Assembly (NCBI GenBank): GCA_007132365.1
Contig: SLOS01000176.1
Span: forward strand, 1-8,379
Length of the DNA: 8,379 bases
Reading direction: 5' to 3'
DNA from: Bacteroidales bacterium
Lineage (GTDB): Bacteria > Bacteroidota > Bacteroidia > Bacteroidales > PUMT01
Shown here: one piece after another, positions 6,752 to 8,379 of the stretch
How the letters are laid out: every line of letters begins with the position of its first letter
Numbering within the stretch: the first letter of the stretch is position 1
Notes under the pieces: model-generated
Told to the model about the DNA's origin: nothing
Database searches by the model: none
What the model saw: the letters and a program-made list of their open reading frames with translations, nothing else
Made by a program: the position numbers and the translations under genes

Positions 6752-8095
6752 TCAGTGAAGCCTTATTATCCTGTGGTCTAAAAGAATAAATATTATTATA
6801 ATAAGAAAAGAATAGAAAAAATAGACTCCCAGTGGTATATAATCCTGCGGCTTTATTTTCAGCTTGAAATAATTGTAGCCAACCAGAACCATCTTTTCTA
6901 CCAGGAAAACAATGGAGGTTGCCACGGCAACACCTACTATCCCGTAATACCTGATGAGAAAAAGGCTGAGCGAAACATTGAGAATTATTTCAACCAGTGA
7001 TGCGGCGAGCACTATCCTTGTCTTTTTCAAACCGATAAGTATTGTCTGCGGAAAAACAAGCCGGCTTATGATAAGCAGCAGATAAACCATGAAAACATCG
7101 GCACTCCGGGAAAAACTCTCACTGAAAAGGTTGATGTAGATCACCTTGCTGAAGAAGAGAAGCAAAATTGACAACGGAAACAGCAGATGCATAAGCCGTT
7201 TTGACTTTGTCTTAATAGTCCTGAGGGCCTTATCCACCTTATCCCTGGTCGAGAACTCGGGGAGCATGGCATTGCTCAGGCCATTAGCCAAAAGTATCAC
7301 CAGTGGAAACTCCTTGGCGCCGAATCTGAACACGGCAAATCTTGCAGCATCATATGAGGATGAAATAATTACCCCATCTATGTATTGTGCGGAACCGCTA
7401 AGCAATGAGCTCAGTATCAGTGGCAGGCCCAGTGAGATATGCTCTTTCATGAACCCCGTGGAGATTCTGAACCGGGCATGCCTTCTTAAAAGCACGGCAA
7501 GCCATACCAGCCGTAAAACCGATATGACAATCAGTCCCCAAATGGCAAATTCAACCGGATAGCCAAGTAAAACGGGAAGGGTAACTATTGCAAGCTGTAT
7601 TCCAAAAGTAGCGAACCCATAGATTATGAGTTCGGCCGGTTTGTTCTTCAGCAAATATATATACTCAATAAGGTGTCCGGGATTACTCAGCAGGATGTAA
7701 ACAAAAACCAGGTTCATAAATGAAATCTCCCTCACTCCCTCAAACATGTAAAATGCCCTCTTAAAAAGAATACAGAATATAAAAGCCAATAAACTGAATG
7801 AAGAGAGCAGCAGGAAGGCGTTAAACAGTTCCGGCGACTTTGATTTATTGCTGTCGGCAAGCACCCTGAAGGTTTTGTTGTTATTGTACAGGGGAAGAAG
7901 AGACTGTATCAGGCCGTTTACCCAGAAGAAACTGATTGCACTTGCAATAAACAGCGATAATTCATAATAGCCGATCTCGGCAACCGAAAGCGAACTCCTG
8001 GCAAATATGACGCTGATTAAAAGAAAGGTGGTAAACCTGAGTATCTGGAATGATTGCAGGCTTCCAATATTGGATATTTTTTTAAGAAAAACCAA
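6752..8095 (-). CDS. Polysaccharide (oligosaccharide) flippase, Wzx/MOP superfamily
   Basis: An integral membrane protein of 447 residues with about 12 to 13 hydrophobic segments spread over its whole length, short charged loops and a basic C-terminal region, the pattern of MOP-superfamily flippases that move lipid-linked sugars across the inner membrane. The N-terminal stretch NIGSLQSFQILRF...AEIGYYE, then FFWVNGLIQSLLPLY, resembles Bacteroidota 'oligosaccharide flippase family' proteins; no glycosyltransferase or polymerase gene adjoins, so the substrate is unknown. No in-frame ATG exists near the start. The TTG at 8095 gives MVFLKKISNIGSLQ, has a weak AGG seven nt upstream (8103-8105 on the minus strand), and lies just downstream of a -7 match at 8118-8125. 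An earlier in-frame TTG at 8185 would add 30 unremarkable residues and would start upstream of that promoter. Function is fairly sure; the start is less so. Confidence 0.85.
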   Translation of the reverse strand: MVFLKKISNIGSLQSFQILRFTTFLLISVIFARSSLSVAEIGYYELSLFIASAISFFWVNGLIQSLLPLYNNNKTFRVLADSNKSKSPELFNAFLLLSSFSLLAFIFCILFKRAFYMFEGVREISFMNLVFVYILLSNPGHLIEYIYLLKNKPAELIIYGFATFGIQLAIVTLPVLLGYPVEFAIWGLIVISVLRLVWLAVLLRRHARFRISTGFMKEHISLGLPLILSSLLSGSAQYIDGVIISSSYDAARFAVFRFGAKEFPLVILLANGLSNAMLPEFSTRDKVDKALRTIKTKSKRLMHLLFPLSILLLFFSKVIYINLFSESFSRSADVFMVYLLLIISRLVFPQTILIGLKKTRIVLAASLVEIILNVSLSLFLIRYYGIVGVAVATSIVFLVEKMVLVGYNYFKLKIKPQDYIPLGVYFFYSFLIIIIFILLDHRIIRLH

Positions 8096-8117
8096 GCTGC
8101 CTGTATTTATATGGTCG

Positions 8118-8125
8118 CAAATATA
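8118..8125 (-). promoter_or_regulatory. Candidate -7 element for the flippase gene
   Basis: On the minus strand TATATTTG matches TAnnTTTG exactly. The transcript would start near 8112, about 17 nt before the TTG at 8095, a short leader. No good -33 element is seen at the right distance and the region is A/T-rich, so this rests on one element plus its fit with the start codon. Confidence 0.4.
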
Positions 8126-8254
8126 TAACAATAAAAAATCAGAAACACTTACGTTATCAATTTTAAGCCATATGCCAATAATCAAAATCCGGGTATCAGA
8201 ATATATTTTGTTTTTTATTCATATAAAATGCATTCTTTTTACGGTAGAAATTTT

Positions 8255-8262
8255 TATCTTTG
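8255..8262 (+). promoter_or_regulatory. -7 element of the tRNA-His promoter
   Basis: TATCTTTG on the plus strand is an exact match to the Bacteroidota -7 element and identical to the rpmE one. It ends 12 nt before the tRNA, so transcription would start only a few bases upstream of the mature 5' end. The -33 position is T-rich (TTCTTTTT at 8234-8240 region) without a clean TTTG. Confidence 0.6.
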
Positions 8263-8274
8263 CGCCATCAAAAT

Positions 8275-8352
8275 GGTGGATGTAGTTCAGTAGGTTAGAA
8301 CGTCGGATTGTGGTTCCGAAGGTCGCCGGTTCGAGTCCGGTCTTCCACCCCA
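8275..8352 (+). tRNA. tRNA-His (anticodon GTG)
   Basis: The cloverleaf folds fully: acceptor GTGGATG (8276-8282) with CTTCCAC (8342-8348), D arm GTTC/GAAC, anticodon stem TCGGA/TCCGA around the loop TTGTGGT with anticodon GTG, five-base variable loop, and T arm GCCGG/CCGGT (one G-T pair) around TTCGAGT. The extra G at 8275 opposite C73 (8349) is the G-1 identity element of tRNA-His. CCA is encoded (8350-8352). The acceptor stem has one T-T mismatch at position 6-67. It is transcribed away from the flippase gene; the last 27 bases of the window after it show nothing recognisable. Confidence 0.96.
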
Positions 8353-8379
8353 CTTAACGAAAACAGCAAGGGGCAATTA

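Noticed and set aside
1..8379. Mobile element, CRISPR array, phage, toxin-antitoxin or defence system
   Set aside because: I found no transposase, integrase, regularly spaced repeats, long terminal inverted repeats or known defence domains; gene content is core housekeeping.

Overview
The window looks like an ordinary housekeeping stretch of a Bacteroidota chromosome, probably from a free-living or gut Bacteroidales/Marinilabiliales-type organism. Four things point there. The promoters match the Bacteroidota -7 element TAnnTTTG (exact copies near rpmE, tRNA-His, the class V aminotransferase, coaD and the flippase gene). Shine-Dalgarno sequences are weak or absent. Ribosomal protein L31 is the zinc-free type B form. 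The Lon, CoaD, LiaF-like and flippase proteins read like members of that phylum. No lineage below the phylum can be fixed from the sequence alone.

Layout, left to right. All protein genes are on the minus strand, so transcription runs right to left; only the tRNA at the right end is on plus. Positions 1-938 hold the N-terminal 312 codons of a secreted protein cut by the window edge, probably a TlpA-like thioredoxin-family protein whose thioredoxin domain lies outside. It starts 11 nt after coaD (950-1423) and probably shares its transcript. coaD has its own candidate promoter, overlapped by an inverted repeat (1466-1496). Upstream lie a two-TM LiaF-like membrane protein (1533-2078) and the ATP-dependent protease gene lon (2119-4575), 40 nt apart and probably co-transcribed. 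Between lon and rpmE is a strong minus-strand terminator (4670-4695), followed by a pair of competing stem-loops. rpmE type B (4718-4987) has the best promoter of the window. Next is an unassigned SufS-like PLP enzyme (5145-6620), then a polysaccharide flippase (6752-8095) with no in-frame ATG near its start, and finally tRNA-His (8275-8352) transcribed divergently.

The genes do not form one pathway. They are separate units: coenzyme A synthesis plus an envelope redox-like protein, protein quality control plus an envelope protein, translation (L31, tRNA-His), sulfur or PLP chemistry, and lipid-linked glycan export. I saw no mobile element, CRISPR array, phage gene, toxin-antitoxin pair or defence system. 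The least explained items are the class V enzyme with a C-x-C motif, the lon/LiaF-like pairing, the alternative hairpins upstream of lon, and the non-ATG start of the flippase. No intergenic gap reaches 300 bases.
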